This document shows positions 18,175-27,020 of a stretch of DNA of 64,000 nt, piece by piece. Made by a program: the position numbers and the translations under genes. Source of the DNA: Pseudophaeobacter sp965641885 (GTDB lineage: Bacteria; Pseudomonadota; Alphaproteobacteria; Rhodobacterales; Rhodobacteraceae); the NCBI GenBank assembly GCA_965641885.1, contig CBFFKJ010000002.1:85106-149105 (forward strand). Reading direction: 5' to 3'. The notes below the pieces were generated by a model. It saw nothing but the letters and a program-made list of their open reading frames with translations. It did no database searches and had not been told where the DNA came from. Numbering within the stretch: position 1 is the stretch's first letter; every line of letters starts with the position of its first letter.

Positions 18175-18213
18175 CTGGTTCTCCCCATATTTGTCCACGT
18201 AAAAGGGTGTGGA

Positions 18214-19758
18214 TCAATCCTTTAATTTGTCCAACTGGGCCTTGTAGGCCCGCGCAAATTCGCGACTGAACAAGTCATGAAAATCATTTTCGGCCTGATC
18301 CGAAATTTCGGAAAACAGCCGCTCATAGACGTCCCAATACCGCGCTTTCTTACCGCGCAGAAGGCCACTCAGGCCACCTTTATCTTCAATCTGCTCTTCC
18401 AGCACCTTGGGATCGAGCCGACTCAGAACCCCCTTTAGCGCCGCCTCCATGCCGGTCACCATGGCAACCTCATGCGCCTTGATATCCTTCAGCGCTTCCT
18501 CAACAGCCGTTTCAGGGCTGAGGTAGCCTTTGGTAGCGGGTTTCAGCATGGCCTCAATCGCCTGTTCCGGCGTGATCGAAAACTTTAGCGGGTTATTGCC
18601 CCCGGCGGAAATCATCGTCTGCTCAATGCGGAATTCAGATTTGATCGAGGTCCGGGTCATCAGGATTTCCCGCAACCCCGTCACCAAAGCCTGCAGGACA
18701 CGCCCCATACGCCCCAGGGCCTTATTGGGATCTTCCGACCCCAGAGCATCTTCCTCAACCCCAAGACCGCGCAGAAACGAAGCCACCGCGCCAGACGAGG
18801 CCTCACTCAACACAGCAGGCGTCACATTCGCCTGCGCGGGCTGCACAGGTGCGGCTGTTTCAACAGCTAAAATTTCCGTAACAGGACTCTCTGCCGCCGG
18901 TGTCTCAACCTTCGGGATATCAGCAAGCGGAGCTGCGACGGGGTCAGGGGCCGGGCTGACAACAGGCTCAGGCAAAACAGGCTGTGGCATAACGGGCTGT
19001 GTTGCCGGATCAGGGATGGCTGCCACAGGCGGCGTAGGGGTCACTGGGGCAGCAGGGGCCGGTGCCTCGCCAATGCCGGACAAAAAGTCATCGTCCCAGT
19101 CATCGGGGATCACACTGGACTGCGCGCTGGGAGCCGCAAAGCTATCCGCCGCCGACGGCGAATGGCTTGGAAGGCTGGCCCCGGTGCCTTCACGGCCATC
19201 ACTGGGCCTTTGAAAGAACGGGTCCTCTTCTTCGCCTAGAGGCGGCAAAAGATCATCTATCGGATCAACCGGGTTGAGCTGCGACGGCCCTGTCGGGCTG
19301 GAAGCGCCCAGTAGGTCGTCGAGAAAGTCACCTGCCGGGCCTGCATCATCCAACAAGGCCAAAGGGTCCGGCGCATTGCTCGCCACCCCGTGCGAAACAG
19401 GTATATCCGCAAGCGGGTCCGGAATGGCTGCCGCGCTCAGGCTGTCGCGGATCTCCACCAACAGCTCATAGTTGCCAACACAGAGCACATCACCATTATT
19501 GAGCGGCGTTGGCGTACGCCCAAGCGGAATTTTGGAATAGTTCAGAAAGGTCCCGTTCGAGCTGAGATCAACCACCAGCACATTGCCATTGTGATCCTCA
19601 ATAGCGCAGTGATTGCGCGACAGCAGCTGATCTGGGTCAGGCAGCACCATATCATTGCTATCACCGCGCCCGATGGTCAGGCTTGGGCCGTGCATCGCGA
19701 CAGGTGCCGCATTTCCCGGCATGGCGCCTGAGTTCTGAAACTTTAGTGTCACCGCCAT
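18214..19758 (-). CDS. tagH: T6SS-associated FHA-domain protein (TagH/Fha)
   Basis: Phosphothreonine-reading protein and likely substrate of the PpkA/PppA pair. The N-terminal FHA domain (about 5-100) has the GRGDSNDMVLPD, SRNHC and SSNGTFLN motifs. A long acidic, Pro/Ala-rich disordered linker (about 120-330) follows. The C-terminal part (about 340-515) is the conserved helical TagH domain seen in T6SS FHA proteins (AVASFLRGLGVEE; ILMTRTSIKSEFRIEQTMIS; NPLKF). The ATG at 19758 matches the start of FHA proteins and has GGAGG upstream; an earlier in-frame start overlaps the PAAR gene. The role in assembly is inferred from Pseudomonas Fha1. Confidence 0.93.
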   Translation of the reverse strand: MAVTLKFQNSGAMPGNAAPVAMHGPSLTIGRGDSNDMVLPDPDQLLSRNHCAIEDHNGNVLVVDLSSNGTFLNYSKIPLGRTPTPLNNGDVLCVGNYELLVEIRDSLSAAAIPDPLADIPVSHGVASNAPDPLALLDDAGPAGDFLDDLLGASSPTGPSQLNPVDPIDDLLPPLGEEEDPFFQRPSDGREGTGASLPSHSPSAADSFAAPSAQSSVIPDDWDDDFLSGIGEAPAPAAPVTPTPPVAAIPDPATQPVMPQPVLPEPVVSPAPDPVAAPLADIPKVETPAAESPVTEILAVETAAPVQPAQANVTPAVLSEASSGAVASFLRGLGVEEDALGSEDPNKALGRMGRVLQALVTGLREILMTRTSIKSEFRIEQTMISAGGNNPLKFSITPEQAIEAMLKPATKGYLSPETAVEEALKDIKAHEVAMVTGMEAALKGVLSRLDPKVLEEQIEDKGGLSGLLRGKKARYWDVYERLFSEISDQAENDFHDLFSREFARAYKAQLDKLKD

Positions 19759-19765
19759 GGATCGC

Positions 19766-20065
19766 TTAACCTCCGACCAGAACGGTGAACTCACCCTTAA
19801 CGATCATGCCGCCACAGGCCGCATTATCCATAATCCGCGCCGCAGGCAATTTGTTGATCAGCACCGTTGCAGAGCCCTTTATGATGGGGTGCGGAGGGGC
19901 GGCCGTGCACAAATCGCTCAACCTCGCGGCTGGCAGTTTCCCCACCAGAACCGTGACCGCGCAGGGCGGCAGAATGGGTGTCGGCACCGGCAAGGCAGGT
20001 GGCGGCGGGATCGAGGGCAGCATGCAAGCATGCAAATCCGATAGACGCGCCTGGGGCATTCCCAT
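19766..20065 (-). CDS. PAAR-domain spike-tip protein
   Basis: 99 residues forming only a PAAR domain, the cone that sharpens the VgrG spike and can carry effectors. It starts GMPQARLSDLHAC and shows three related repeats with GKLPAARLSDLC, NKLPAARIMDNAACGG and VLVGG, containing the Cys and His residues that hold zinc. The start ATG at 20065 has AAGGAGG six bases upstream and overlaps no conserved sequence in the preceding gene; a longer in-frame reading lacks support. There is no toxin extension, so any cargo would be non-covalent. Confidence 0.93.
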   Translation of the reverse strand: MGMPQARLSDLHACMLPSIPPPPALPVPTPILPPCAVTVLVGKLPAARLSDLCTAAPPHPIIKGSATVLINKLPAARIMDNAACGGMIVKGEFTVLVGG

Positions 20066-20066
20066 C

Positions 20067-20690
20067 TCAGACCTCCTTGTCTTTATCTGTGTCAGAAACA
20101 TCCGCTTTCGCAGCGCCCTGACCATTCCCACCCCGCGCAATATCAAGCGCGCGTGCGACCAAAACGCGGCCGTGTTCTTCAAACTTATCAGACAATTGGC
20201 TCAACGCTACCATATTCATGGCAAAGGCCGCCGCTTCTGACGCACCCGCGGGGGCCGGATACTGGTTGAGATCCCCAGGCCCCAAAGTCCCCGGTGCATA
20301 AAGAACCGAAAGGGCACAGTTTACCGTGTCATCATCGATATAGGCGTGATCCAGGGTCAGTCGTGCCGCGTCCCGGTTTTCTTCACTGGGATCGCGCACC
20401 CAGGCCTCTGAGCACACCAGCGCAGCAGGGTCCTTGTCCGAGCGTGGCCCAATATAGTCGCGCGCCGCCATACAGGCCCACCAGACCCGCTCGCGCGGCG
20501 GCAACAAGACGCCCAAAAGCCGCAACAGATCGACCAGTGCTTCCTTTTCATAGAGCTCTTGCAACACCACACCGGCCAGCGCCGATGGCGGTGCTGTGAG
20601 CTGGGTTTTCAACAAAACATTGGCACGCGACAGTACCTTGGCGACGGGATCAACGGGAAGCTTGACCAGGTTTTCAAAATTTTCGGACAT
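20067..20690 (-). CDS. T6SS-linked protein of unknown function between vgrG and PAAR (DUF6931-like?)
   Basis: About 207 residues, soluble and mainly helical, without signal peptide. It opens MSENFENLVKLPVDPVAKVL and contains RERVWWACMAARDYIG and a run of charged residues at the C terminus. The arrangement vgrG-this gene-PAAR resembles the place of adaptor/chaperone proteins such as DUF2169 or DUF4123 that load cargo onto the spike, but the sequence matches neither. It may belong to DUF6931, which I recall from such loci; this is not certain. The ATG at 20690 has GGTGGG just upstream; a GTG directly after the vgrG stop (20699) is the alternative. Confidence 0.75.
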   Translation of the reverse strand: MSENFENLVKLPVDPVAKVLSRANVLLKTQLTAPPSALAGVVLQELYEKEALVDLLRLLGVLLPPRERVWWACMAARDYIGPRSDKDPAALVCSEAWVRDPSEENRDAARLTLDHAYIDDDTVNCALSVLYAPGTLGPGDLNQYPAPAGASEAAAFAMNMVALSQLSDKFEEHGRVLVARALDIARGGNGQGAAKADVSDTDKDKEV

Positions 20691-20699
20691 ATTTCCCAC

Positions 20700-22811
20700 C
20701 TAGTTGATCATCGTCAGGCCGCCTTTAAGGGTCAGCATAGCGTCCCCTTTGACGGTCGTCATTGGTGCCTTGGCCTCAACCATGGCGCTGCCTTCGACTT
20801 TGATCATCGGCCCCTTGATAGTCACCCCCGAATTGTCGATTTTCACCGAGGACGCCCCCACCTGTAGCAAGATCTCCTGCCCCGCAGTCATCTTTACCTT
20901 GCCTGCAGTGACATCCACCGTCAAATTTCCCAGACTGACGGTCTCCTTGTGGTTTCCCTTGGCAATGGTCTCGGTCAGGTTGCCGGTATCCACATCCAGT
21001 GTCATGTTGCCGGTTTCGATAGTTTCTGCCTTGTCGCCGGTCTCAACCACCTCGGTGCGATCACCGCTTTTGACGACCTCATCCATATTCTGCTTGATGG
21101 TCAGGGCATAGCTGTTCTCGTCAGCGCCGCTCACTCCGGGGTCGGGCGAATCCAGCCCCACAGTGATTGCCGAGCGATCCTTGATCAGCATCTGGTGGTC
21201 CTTTTGGGCCTGGACCCGCATCAGCTCTTCGCCCTTTTTGTCGTCAAACATCAACTCGTTATAGCCGCCGCCGCCTTTGGAGGAGTTGGTCTTGATGCCC
21301 AGCTGTGTCTGATCATCAGGGTAGGTATAGGGCGGCATTGTATCGGCATTATACAGCATCCCGGTGCAGATCGGGCGATCCGGGTTGCCATCTTCAAACT
21401 GCACCACGACCTCCTGGCCGATGCGCGGCACTGCCACCATGCCCCAGTTTTTACCAGACCAGGGCGTGACCACCCGGACAAAACAAGAGGATTTCTCATC
21501 CGCTTTGCCCTCACGGTCCCAATGGAACTCGATCTTGATGCGACCATATTTATCCGTGAGGATTTCCTCGCCGCGGGGACCAACAACCGTGGCGGTTTGC
21601 AGCCCCGGAACCTCAGGCCATCTGGTGATAAGAGGCGCGCGGAATTGCTCCAGTTTCTCGATGGCACCAAAGGTACAGGCATAGGCGTCGCCCTTGATCT
21701 CCTCTGGGAAATCCATGTTACGCGGTTTGATATCGTGGCGCATCTCGCCTTCTTCAGAGGCCGTGGTGGTGCGGCTTTCGCGTTCGTTATAGTCACCGGC
21801 GACCTGCAGATAGTGGATCGCATCCACCACCAGATACTCCGCATTCGCGGGCTTATCCGGATGGTTCTTTAGCTGAAAGGTATAGCCGGTGCCCAAAGTG
21901 CGCAAACTGCCGGCACCGCGCCATTTCTTGTGACGCACCGCCTCCGCTTCCATCTGGATCCGGGCACGTTTGTTGCCGAGGCTGGTGTCCTTGCGGTAGT
22001 GGCCCTGATAGTCATAGCGCTCAAAATCTTTGTGGCTGTGACTGCCCTTGGGGATGGCATTCTTGACCTGTAAATCTGCCGCCGGAGACAAAAAGTCAAA
22101 ATCGTTCAGGGTCACCTTGCCACTGGTCAGCACCTCTTCATGCGCCCATTCAGAGATGTGGTCTTCGCGGCGCCGATCGCGATCATCCCGCGCATAGAAA
22201 CTGACCTGAGAGGAACCGTTCACGGGCGAATGCCCACTCATCCCATCACAGAGCACCAGTTTCTCAGCTGCGTTTTTATCGCTGGAACTGTCGAAGTAGA
22301 AATAGATCCCCTCTTCCTCCATCAGGCGGCAGACGAAATCATAATCGCTTTCGCGATACTGCAGACAATACTCGCGCGCGTCGTAGCTTTCGCTCAACCG
22401 GTTGCGATAGTCACTAAAGCCGTTTTCGCTAAAGATCTGCAGGATGATATCAACCGCCGAGAGTTCCTGAAACACCCGGCTGTCCGTGGTGCGCGTCAGC
22501 AGCCAAAACCAGGGCCGGACCTCTGCCACATAGAGACCGTAGCCGTCGCGAAACCCCATGTTCTCAACCGATGTGCACAGACCCGAAAATTTCTGATCGG
22601 TGCCATCCTGCGTTTGAACATGCAGGTTCATCGTCTGGCCCACGATATCCTCCAGCTTGACGGCCTTGTTCTTTGACTGAAATTCCACTGTTGTTTCGGT
22701 GAGCTTGCTCAGCCCTTCGCGCACGATGGCTTTTTTCAGCAAGAGATCCCGCACCGAATAGCTGCCGGACATCCAGACCATGTCACTGTCATGTGCTTTG
22801 CTCTCAACCAT
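20700..22811 (-). CDS. vgrG: T6SS spike protein VgrG
   Basis: 703 residues forming the trimeric puncturing spike. The N-terminal gp27/gp44-like region (about 1-370; YCLQYRESDYDFVCRLMEEEGIYFYF is split here by the family FVCRLMEEEGIYFYF core) is followed by the gp5-like OB fold (GRIKIEFHWDREG; RVVTPWSGKNWGMVAVPR; IGQEVVVQFEDGNPDRP) and a beta-helical C terminus made of short TGN/GD repeats (about 560-640). The protein ends right after the beta helix (TMIN), so it carries no visible effector domain. The ATG at 22811 has AAAGGAGG four bases upstream, better than an earlier in-frame start. Confidence 0.96.
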   Translation of the reverse strand: MVESKAHDSDMVWMSGSYSVRDLLLKKAIVREGLSKLTETTVEFQSKNKAVKLEDIVGQTMNLHVQTQDGTDQKFSGLCTSVENMGFRDGYGLYVAEVRPWFWLLTRTTDSRVFQELSAVDIILQIFSENGFSDYRNRLSESYDAREYCLQYRESDYDFVCRLMEEEGIYFYFDSSSDKNAAEKLVLCDGMSGHSPVNGSSQVSFYARDDRDRRREDHISEWAHEEVLTSGKVTLNDFDFLSPAADLQVKNAIPKGSHSHKDFERYDYQGHYRKDTSLGNKRARIQMEAEAVRHKKWRGAGSLRTLGTGYTFQLKNHPDKPANAEYLVVDAIHYLQVAGDYNERESRTTTASEEGEMRHDIKPRNMDFPEEIKGDAYACTFGAIEKLEQFRAPLITRWPEVPGLQTATVVGPRGEEILTDKYGRIKIEFHWDREGKADEKSSCFVRVVTPWSGKNWGMVAVPRIGQEVVVQFEDGNPDRPICTGMLYNADTMPPYTYPDDQTQLGIKTNSSKGGGGYNELMFDDKKGEELMRVQAQKDHQMLIKDRSAITVGLDSPDPGVSGADENSYALTIKQNMDEVVKSGDRTEVVETGDKAETIETGNMTLDVDTGNLTETIAKGNHKETVSLGNLTVDVTAGKVKMTAGQEILLQVGASSVKIDNSGVTIKGPMIKVEGSAMVEAKAPMTTVKGDAMLTLKGGLTMIN

Positions 22812-22886
22812 GGATCCTCCTTTCCCCAACCGGGACCGGGTCTAAATATGGGCGAAATTTCGCCGCTGAAAACTCAAATTCCATCA

Positions 22887-25800
22887 TCACAAATCCGCCA
22901 ATAAGGCCGCCAGATCGGCGTCCATCTCTCCGTCGTCGCCACCATCGTCCGCATCATCGCCAAATCCGGCCAATAGATCATCCAGATCGCTGAGCCCATC
23001 ATCCGCACCCGTCAGGCCCTCCAAGTCAAGATCGTCAAGCCCCAGATCGTCAAGGCCCAGATCATCGAGATCCAGTTCAGCCGCCGGGTCTGCTACAGCA
23101 GTTTGCTCCGGCGTGGCAGCAGGTGCTGCAATCCCGGTCTTCTCACGCGGATCCGCAGGCGAGGGTTTTGGTGCCGGTGCCCCTGTCCAGGGGCCCAGAA
23201 TCTCTCCGCCGGCAACCGATGAGAACGAGGTCAGGCGCAGCTCGTCCCGGCCCTTTACCGCGCTTAGGGCCATGACCCCACGGGCGTTGGCCATCGCGAT
23301 CTTGTCCAGATCAATATTGCGCTCGGTACAGGGCAAGGCAACCTGGTCGCCAAACCTGTCGATCACCGTATGAAAGGGCATATCCCCCAGCGACATGATC
23401 GAGCCCAGCTGCATCGACGCGCCGTTTTCCTTGAATGAACGCGCCAAAAGGATTGTCACCAGCACCGCAGGATTGCCCCAGAGCATGCCTTTCAGCCCCT
23501 CTTGCTGCGAGAACTCCTCAAAATCAAAGGCATCCACCGGATCACTTTTTGCACCATAAGGGCGGCGCAGCAAAAAGCGGGGGCTGGCCAGCGCCAAATG
23601 ACCGGCCTCGGACATGGCTTGCAGGGTATCCCAGGCCTTAGCAATCAGGGGTGGGCGGTCCTTTTTGTCGGTCTTGAGGAACTCTGGCGACAGGCTGGTA
23701 AAGAAGGGTGCATCCACATGCGCCGCCACCCGGGCGATGCGCCCCAGCAGTTCGGCATGTGGCGGCGTTTCTTCAAAAGAATAGAGCCCAACAAGGGCGG
23801 AATAGCCGCCCCGGCCCGTTTCCGGGTCCATTGGAGCCTCAGTCAGCAGTCGTGTCAGGCCAGCTTTCGCAAGGTCATCCTGTGAAGCGAGATCCGCTGC
23901 CAGCTCTTCGGCAGAAACATCATACAGCACCACCTCAAGACTGTCGTCCACCTCGACCGAGCGGGCGATCAGATCCAGGGACCGCCACTGCGCCTCAATG
24001 GACTGGAACTCGGGGTGGTGCAGAACCAGCCGCATGGCATCCGACAGGGCTGCGTCCACGGCCGTTTGCATAGCCGCCACATCCGGGTTTGGCAGGGCGC
24101 GAATATGCGGCCCCACAATACGGGCCAACAGCTCTTCGATCGATGACGCCTGGTGCAGCGCGTTTTCCCGGTCGCCAATCAAGTGCTGAAAGGCACTGAG
24201 GCGCCGATCTGCGGGCACCGCATTGCCTGCCGAGGACTGTTTTGGCAGACGAGGCGGCGTTCCGTACTGTGCCGCCCAGGCCGCAAGGCTGCGGCTGGCG
24301 TGTTCAACGGTGACGCCCGATTGCAACTGCTTGCGCAGGCTCACCAGCTCCGAGAACAGCGATACATTTTCAAACAGCTCATCAGGGTGCAGATCGTCAA
24401 ATTCAGAGAGCTTGACCGCGATACCACCCGCGTTGTCCGCATCCCCGCCGTCTTTGCCAATCGGCAGGATCAGCTCGCTGGCAAATCCCTCGATCACCTC
24501 TTCTACCGTGTCCGGGTCCAGCAGGATTGCAGGCCGGGTAGCCAAAGCAGCGCCTGTCTCAACCAATCCACGGGCGGCGCGACCGGAGAAATCTCCAAAC
24601 AGGGCGATGCGAAAGCGCCGCCGCGTCAGCTGATTTGCGTCCGGCCTGTCAGCACTGATGGTCCCATAGGCGAATTCAGGCTCCGCCAGTGTGACCGTCT
24701 GGTCGTCACCACCCACCTGTTCACCGCCTGCCACCTCTGTGAGCGGCTCAGGCAAGCCAGAACCGCCAAGCTCCGCGCCAATCTCATCAAGGTCGATATC
24801 CGCAGTGCCAGAAGGGTCAGAGTCAGATGGGTCAAGCGCCAGATCGAGATCCCCCAAGAGATCATCCAGATCACTCATCCCGTCATCGGGCGCCGCATCA
24901 TCCGCGTCGTCACTGCCAAGATCCGCCAAAAGATCATCCAGCCCCGCCGCGTCAGTGGCGCCCACCGCCTCGGCCGTGTCACTCTCTGCCTCAAGATCAC
25001 CACCCAGATCACCAAGGAGGTCATCCAGATCCAAATCCTCTTCGGGCGCAGGCGTCTCTGTCAACGCTCCAAGAAGATCGTCCAGATCCTCTTCGCGACC
25101 CGACGGATCATCCGGACCAGATTCATCCAGATCGCCCAGATCAGACAACAGGCTATCCAGATCCGTCTCATCCTCTGCGGGCTCTTCACTTAGCGCAAGG
25201 TCACCCAGCAAACTATCCAAGGCGTCTTGCCCTGATGCGTCTGCCTGTGCCACCGCCTCAGACTCTTCATCCGAATGATCCAGCCCGGCCAGGACATCAT
25301 CGAGGTTAGTGTCATCGCCTGTCTCTGTCTCAGGTATACTCAGATTATCAAGCAGCCCTTGCAAATCATCTTCAGCCTCTGCCGAGGGTTCCTCGTCGTC
25401 GGGTCCAAGACCCTGCAGAATTTCTGCCAGATCATCCTCTGCGGCGGCGCCCGGATCCTCTGCACCCGAAGCGGCAGAAACCTCCGACAAAATATCGCCG
25501 AGCTGCGGCTCCTCCTCGGCTGTCACCTCAAACTCGCTCAGCGCATCCAGAACATCCGCCGCACTGCCCTGCTCTTCTTTGCTGGCGTCCGGCACCAGTG
25601 CAGCTAGGTCTCCCAACAGTTGCGACAGATCTTCCGGCGCCGCGTCTTCTTCCTGTACTTGCCCGGCCAAAGTGTCGAGAATATCTACTGACGCATCCGC
25701 AGGCGCGACCTCATCCACAGCCGAAGCCGCCAATGTCCCCAGCACATCCGTGAGGTCTTCTTCAACAGGCAACGCGATGTCGCCAAGCGTATTCAGAACA

Positions 25801-27020
25801 TCCGCCGTGTCGTCCTGTTCTTCTTCGCTGGCGTCCGGCACCAGTGCGGCGAGGTCTCCCAACAGTTGCGACAGATCTTCCGGTGCCGCATCCTCTTCCT
25901 GTACCTGTCCGGCCAAAGTGTCGAGAATATCCGTTGACGCATCCGCAGGCGCGACCTCATCCACAGCGGAAGCCGCTAATGAATCCAACACCCCCGTGAG
26001 ATCGTCATCCGTAGTTTCAGAGGGTGTCTCCACCGCTCCAAGACCCATGAGGATATCAGCGCTCGCCCCGGTGTCCTCGGGTTCGGTCACGTCCAATGCT
26101 GCCAGCTCATCCAAAATACTGTCGCTGGCTGATCCTGCAGGCACAGCCTCGGTCTGGGCCGCCTCACCCGCGCGGGCGAGATCTGCCAACACATCTGCGC
26201 CGTCCTCGGTCGTTTCTTCCGGCGCAACCTCAACGGACCGCAAGGATGACAAAGCCTCTGCATCCGCTTCAGTTTCAGTTTCAGTGTCGCTTGCCGATGT
26301 TGCCAGAGCAGACAGGGTTGCAGCAGTGTCAGTGTCATCCTCACCCAGCGCTACTGGCTGTTGTTTGGCGAGATCCGCCAGCGCGTCGCCCACCGGGTCC
26401 GCAGTTTCATCAGTCTCTTGTGGTGCCGTGGCCGCCAGAGCTGCCAGCACATCGCCACTTTTATCTGCAACCGCTTCAGGAAGCTCAAGCGCGCGCAGGG
26501 AGGCCAGGGCTGTGGCCTGGTCCTGAGCAGCACTGGCCTCTCCCTTTGCCAGAACCGACAACAAGGCCGGATTTTGCAAAATATGCTCTATCAGCCCTTC
26601 GGCACCGGCCTTGCCATCCATATAGGCCATCAGGGTTTGCAGCTGGGTGCGGGCCTCCAGCAGAGGGCGCAGTGTTTCCACCTTTGCCGCAATGGCGCCG
26701 GGGCTAAAGTCCGCCATGCTTTCAAAGGTGAGATCAACCGGAAGACTGCCCTCTCCGGTCAGGGTATTGGGCACGCTAAAGGCCGCACGCGGGGCCATTG
26801 CCTTCATGCGCTGGTCAAAATTGTCGACGTCGATTTCCAGAAATTTTCGATCTGCAACGGCGGGCTGCTGCTCCTTGCTTTTGCCGACGAGGTCGCTCAT
26901 CACCCCCATGACAAAGGGCAGCTGCACCTTCTTTTCAGCGCCGTATAGTTCGACATCATATTCGATCTGCACCCGGGGTGCGCGGTTGCGGCCAATGAAT
27001 TTTTGCGAATTGTCAGCCAT
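22887..27020 (-). CDS. Giant T6SS sheath fusion: TssB-like domain, acidic linker, VipA-like and TssC-like domains
   Basis: 1377 residues. Residues 1-160 are nearly a copy of the TssB encoded at 37041-37559 (about three quarters identical by eye, with identical blocks such as RAPRVQIEYDVELYGAEKKV). Residues about 165-780 are a very acidic, Leu/Ala-containing linker with internal repeats. Residues about 785-935 look like a second VipA-type domain (RFRIALFGDFSGRA, VKLSEFDDLHPDELFENV). Residues about 945-1275 match the N-terminal and middle part of TssC (HPEFQSIEAQWRSLDLIAR; FLLRRPYG). The C-terminal TssC region that makes sheath contacts is missing and is replaced by an acidic tail with LDDLGLDDL repeats. 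AAAGGAGG five bases upstream supports the start, which overlaps the channel gene by 8 bases. A role as sheath cap, length or baseplate factor is inference. Confidence 0.9.
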   Translation of the reverse strand: MADNSQKFIGRNRAPRVQIEYDVELYGAEKKVQLPFVMGVMSDLVGKSKEQQPAVADRKFLEIDVDNFDQRMKAMAPRAAFSVPNTLTGEGSLPVDLTFESMADFSPGAIAAKVETLRPLLEARTQLQTLMAYMDGKAGAEGLIEHILQNPALLSVLAKGEASAAQDQATALASLRALELPEAVADKSGDVLAALAATAPQETDETADPVGDALADLAKQQPVALGEDDTDTAATLSALATSASDTETETEADAEALSSLRSVEVAPEETTEDGADVLADLARAGEAAQTEAVPAGSASDSILDELAALDVTEPEDTGASADILMGLGAVETPSETTDDDLTGVLDSLAASAVDEVAPADASTDILDTLAGQVQEEDAAPEDLSQLLGDLAALVPDASEEEQDDTADVLNTLGDIALPVEEDLTDVLGTLAASAVDEVAPADASVDILDTLAGQVQEEDAAPEDLSQLLGDLAALVPDASKEEQGSAADVLDALSEFEVTAEEEPQLGDILSEVSAASGAEDPGAAAEDDLAEILQGLGPDDEEPSAEAEDDLQGLLDNLSIPETETGDDTNLDDVLAGLDHSDEESEAVAQADASGQDALDSLLGDLALSEEPAEDETDLDSLLSDLGDLDESGPDDPSGREEDLDDLLGALTETPAPEEDLDLDDLLGDLGGDLEAESDTAEAVGATDAAGLDDLLADLGSDDADDAAPDDGMSDLDDLLGDLDLALDPSDSDPSGTADIDLDEIGAELGGSGLPEPLTEVAGGEQVGGDDQTVTLAEPEFAYGTISADRPDANQLTRRRFRIALFGDFSGRAARGLVETGAALATRPAILLDPDTVEEVIEGFASELILPIGKDGGDADNAGGIAVKLSEFDDLHPDELFENVSLFSELVSLRKQLQSGVTVEHASRSLAAWAAQYGTPPRLPKQSSAGNAVPADRRLSAFQHLIGDRENALHQASSIEELLARIVGPHIRALPNPDVAAMQTAVDAALSDAMRLVLHHPEFQSIEAQWRSLDLIARSVEVDDSLEVVLYDVSAEELAADLASQDDLAKAGLTRLLTEAPMDPETGRGGYSALVGLYSFEETPPHAELLGRIARVAAHVDAPFFTSLSPEFLKTDKKDRPPLIAKAWDTLQAMSEAGHLALASPRFLLRRPYGAKSDPVDAFDFEEFSQQEGLKGMLWGNPAVLVTILLARSFKENGASMQLGSIMSLGDMPFHTVIDRFGDQVALPCTERNIDLDKIAMANARGVMALSAVKGRDELRLTSFSSVAGGEILGPWTGAPAPKPSPADPREKTGIAAPAATPEQTAVADPAAELDLDDLGLDDLGLDDLDLEGLTGADDGLSDLDDLLAGFGDDADDGGDDGEMDADLAALLADL
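25581..25981 (-). repeat. Internal duplication in the acidic linker of the sheath fusion gene
   Basis: A 155-bp unit at 25581-25735 recurs at 25827-25981 with only scattered substitutions, 246 bp (82 codons) apart. The unit encodes EVAPADAS through DLAALVPDAS. Shorter, more diverged versions of the same xxLLxxLAxL pattern fill the rest of the linker, so it seems to have grown by in-frame duplication. Confidence 0.9.

Noticed and set aside
20700..22811. VgrG as an evolved spike with a toxin domain
   Set aside because: The C terminus is made of short beta-helix repeats and ends without an extra domain.
25309..26526. 405-codon plus-strand frame opposite the sheath fusion linker
   Set aside because: Serine-rich low-complexity translation caused by the repeated acidic codons of the opposite strand.
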